A stretch of 30,731 nucleotides of DNA from Proteromonas lacertae (taxonomy: Eukaryota > Sar > Bigyra > Opalinata > Proteromonadidae). The translations under genes and the position numbers were made by a program. The notes below the pieces were generated by a model. The model did not search any database. It worked only from the letters and a program-made list of their open reading frames with translations, and had not been told where the DNA came from. Location of the stretch: positions 1 through 30,731 of the forward strand of contig NGBS01000050.1 in the NCBI GenBank assembly GCA_002245135.1. The letters run 5' to 3'. Shown here in pieces: positions 29,534 to 30,731 of the stretch (position 1 is the first letter of the stretch; each line of letters begins with the position of its first letter).

Positions 29534-30313
29534 TTAATGTTTTATTTTAACTCTTTTTATTGGTTCTTCATTTACATCATCCTCATCAAAAACAGCTTCA
29601 CTTCGTTTTCTTTTTTGTCTATTATCCTCTTCTGCGAATACATCTTGAGGTCGGATATTAGGATCATCTAAATCATCATCTTCATCCATTTGATCATCAT
29701 CATCCTCTTGAACAACATCACCTTCATCATTATATACTATTCTTCTTTTCTTCCTTTCTTCTTCATCTTCTTCATTAACATCACTTCTTCCTCTTTTTAC
29801 TTTAATAGGAGTTATATCCTCATCATCCTCTTCTTGTACAGGAGGAGGTGGAGGTGGAGGAGCTTGTTCTTCTGGAGGAGGAGGATTACTATTATCATCT
29901 AAAGCACTTCTAAAATCTTCATCTGTTTTTTGTGCTGCTGTTTTCATCATTTCACTCTTATCCAATTCTTTAGTATAATGAGCTTCTTGTGGTTGCCAAT
30001 TTTTACTTGCATCATTTGTAATATCTTGATCCACTTTAACTATTTCCTCTGCATTTAAATTTGATGCTTCATTTTTATCTAATGTCATTCTATTCTCTTC
30101 TGGATTAATTTGATAATCTCCAAATATATTTTGCAAATATTCATTATTAACAGTAATTGTCTCTCTATTCATTTCATTTGGTTGTCGTGCACCTCCATAA
30201 TATCCTCTTGCTATTCTCTCTAAAGGTTGTTGAGTTCCTATGTATGTTCCCCATTCAAGTTTATCTGCTTGATTCATATTTTTATATTTATTTAAGAATA
30301 CATCATAGTACAT
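29534..30313 (-). CDS. Unknown element protein, acidic and proline-rich C-terminus (partial)
   Basis: Open for 259 codons and probably extending further upstream. The N-terminal half (QADKLEWGTYIGTQQPLERI, MNRETITVNNEYLQNIFGDY) looks folded. Then come PPPPEEQAPPPPPPPVQEED and long Asp/Glu runs alternating with KKRR and KRKRSE patches that look like nuclear signals. Placement next to the protease and core-like gene suggests a structural or scaffolding protein, but no family is recognised. The fossil coding region continues to its right. Confidence 0.5.
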   Translation of the reverse strand: MYYDVFLNKYKNMNQADKLEWGTYIGTQQPLERIARGYYGGARQPNEMNRETITVNNEYLQNIFGDYQINPEENRMTLDKNEASNLNAEEIVKVDQDITNDASKNWQPQEAHYTKELDKSEMMKTAAQKTDEDFRSALDDNSNPPPPEEQAPPPPPPPVQEEDDEDITPIKVKRGRSDVNEEDEEERKKRRIVYNDEGDVVQEDDDDQMDEDDDLDDPNIRPQDVFAEEDNRQKRKRSEAVFDEDDVNEEPIKRVKIKH

Positions 30314-30731
30314 ATTTTGTAATTGATGTTCAGTAATACCTTTTGGTAACCATCCTGAGGTGGTAAATACATTCTATTTACTCCTAATTTTCTTCTCCAT
30401 ATATATGCCATTCTCTTTGATTCATATTTGGTGGAACATTTACATCAATTATAGTCCATTGAGGATCATTTGCAGGATCTATGCCAGGCATCATTTCAAA
30501 TATTGGATGATCTTCGGAATATAGGTAATCTCATATACTTAAATAAAGCATAAAATTAGCATTAGGATATCTGTCAATGAGTCCAATCTCTATTTTTAAT
30601 ATATCTGGAACATATCTATAATATCTACCATCTCCATCTTGTAAATGAGGACAATACCATTGTCCACTACCCCAACTTCCTTGTCTATTTGCAGGTAATT
30701 TTGGCCAAGTATATCTAGCACGTTGATTTCC
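30314..30731 (-). pseudogene. Broken element coding sequence at right edge
   Basis: Protein-like minus-strand sequence runs to the window edge with a few interruptions, for example YTWPKLPANRQGSWGSGQWY, KIEIGLIDRYPNANFMLYL and DPANDPQWTIIDVNVPPN. Trp/Pro/Gly-rich beta-type sequence next to a protease and core-like gene could come from a capsid gene, but I cannot assign it. Treated as fossil. Confidence 0.5.

Larger units (their letters stand above)
24001..30731 (-). mobile_element. Polinton/adintovirus-like element, right copy (fossil, partial)
   Basis: A compact run of intron-poor genes, almost all on the minus strand. It includes an adenain-like protease and an Arg-rich pX/core-like protein, hallmarks of the Polinton/adintovirus/adenovirus lineage. 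Gaps between genes are short and several carry a common upstream motif. Many frames here are still open, so this copy looks younger or better kept than the left one, but coding sequence at the right edge is broken by a few interruptions. The left border is set near the GTAACG cluster; it could lie as far left as the GC-rich island at about 22,250. Polymerase, integrase, packaging ATPase and a certain major capsid gene are not in view and may lie beyond the right edge. Confidence 0.75.

Overview
The window is very AT-rich nuclear DNA from a microbial eukaryote. Three cellular genes (a giant HECT ubiquitin ligase, a REXO4-type exonuclease and EMC1) read cleanly only if many tiny spliceosomal introns of about 26-46 nt are removed. 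These introns nearly always begin GTAT and end in TAG. The standard genetic code fits. I cannot name the organism from sequence alone.

Layout. Positions 1 to about 4,940 hold one end of a virus-like element of the Polinton/adintovirus kind: a broken protein-primed family B DNA polymerase on the minus strand, then two small unknown genes. Positions about 4,940-5,435 are a border zone with palindromes, a short GC-rich island and a possible FLYWCH-like coding scrap. Positions 5,436-21,739 are host DNA: HECT ligase (+, about 4,000 aa, 12 exons), REXO4-like exonuclease (+, 3 exons) and EMC1 (-, 6 exons). Positions about 21,740-22,430 form a second border zone with a tiny orphan ORF, three consecutive hairpins and another GC-rich island. 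Positions 22,430-23,884 carry a multi-exon minus-strand gene of unknown family with an EMEE/EMEEK repeat tract and host-type introns.

From about 24,000 to the right edge lies part of a second virus-like element. It has a run of small minus-strand genes, an Arg-rich pX/core-like protein, an adenain-like cysteine protease on the plus strand, and an acidic/proline-rich gene with broken coding sequence beyond it. Polymerase, adenain-like protease and Arg-rich core-like protein together point to the Polinton/adintovirus/adenovirus lineage, although most of the small proteins are unrecognised. The two element parts lie in the same orientation and share an exact 15-bp upstream motif, so they are probably one family flanking a 17-kb block of host genes.

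The host genes cover protein turnover (HECT), RNA processing (REXO4) and ER membrane protein insertion (EMC1) and form no pathway. In the elements, the polymerase would copy the genome, the protease would mature the virion and the Arg-rich protein would package DNA. The elements are treated here as fossils; the left polymerase is clearly broken, and several right-hand genes still have long open frames.
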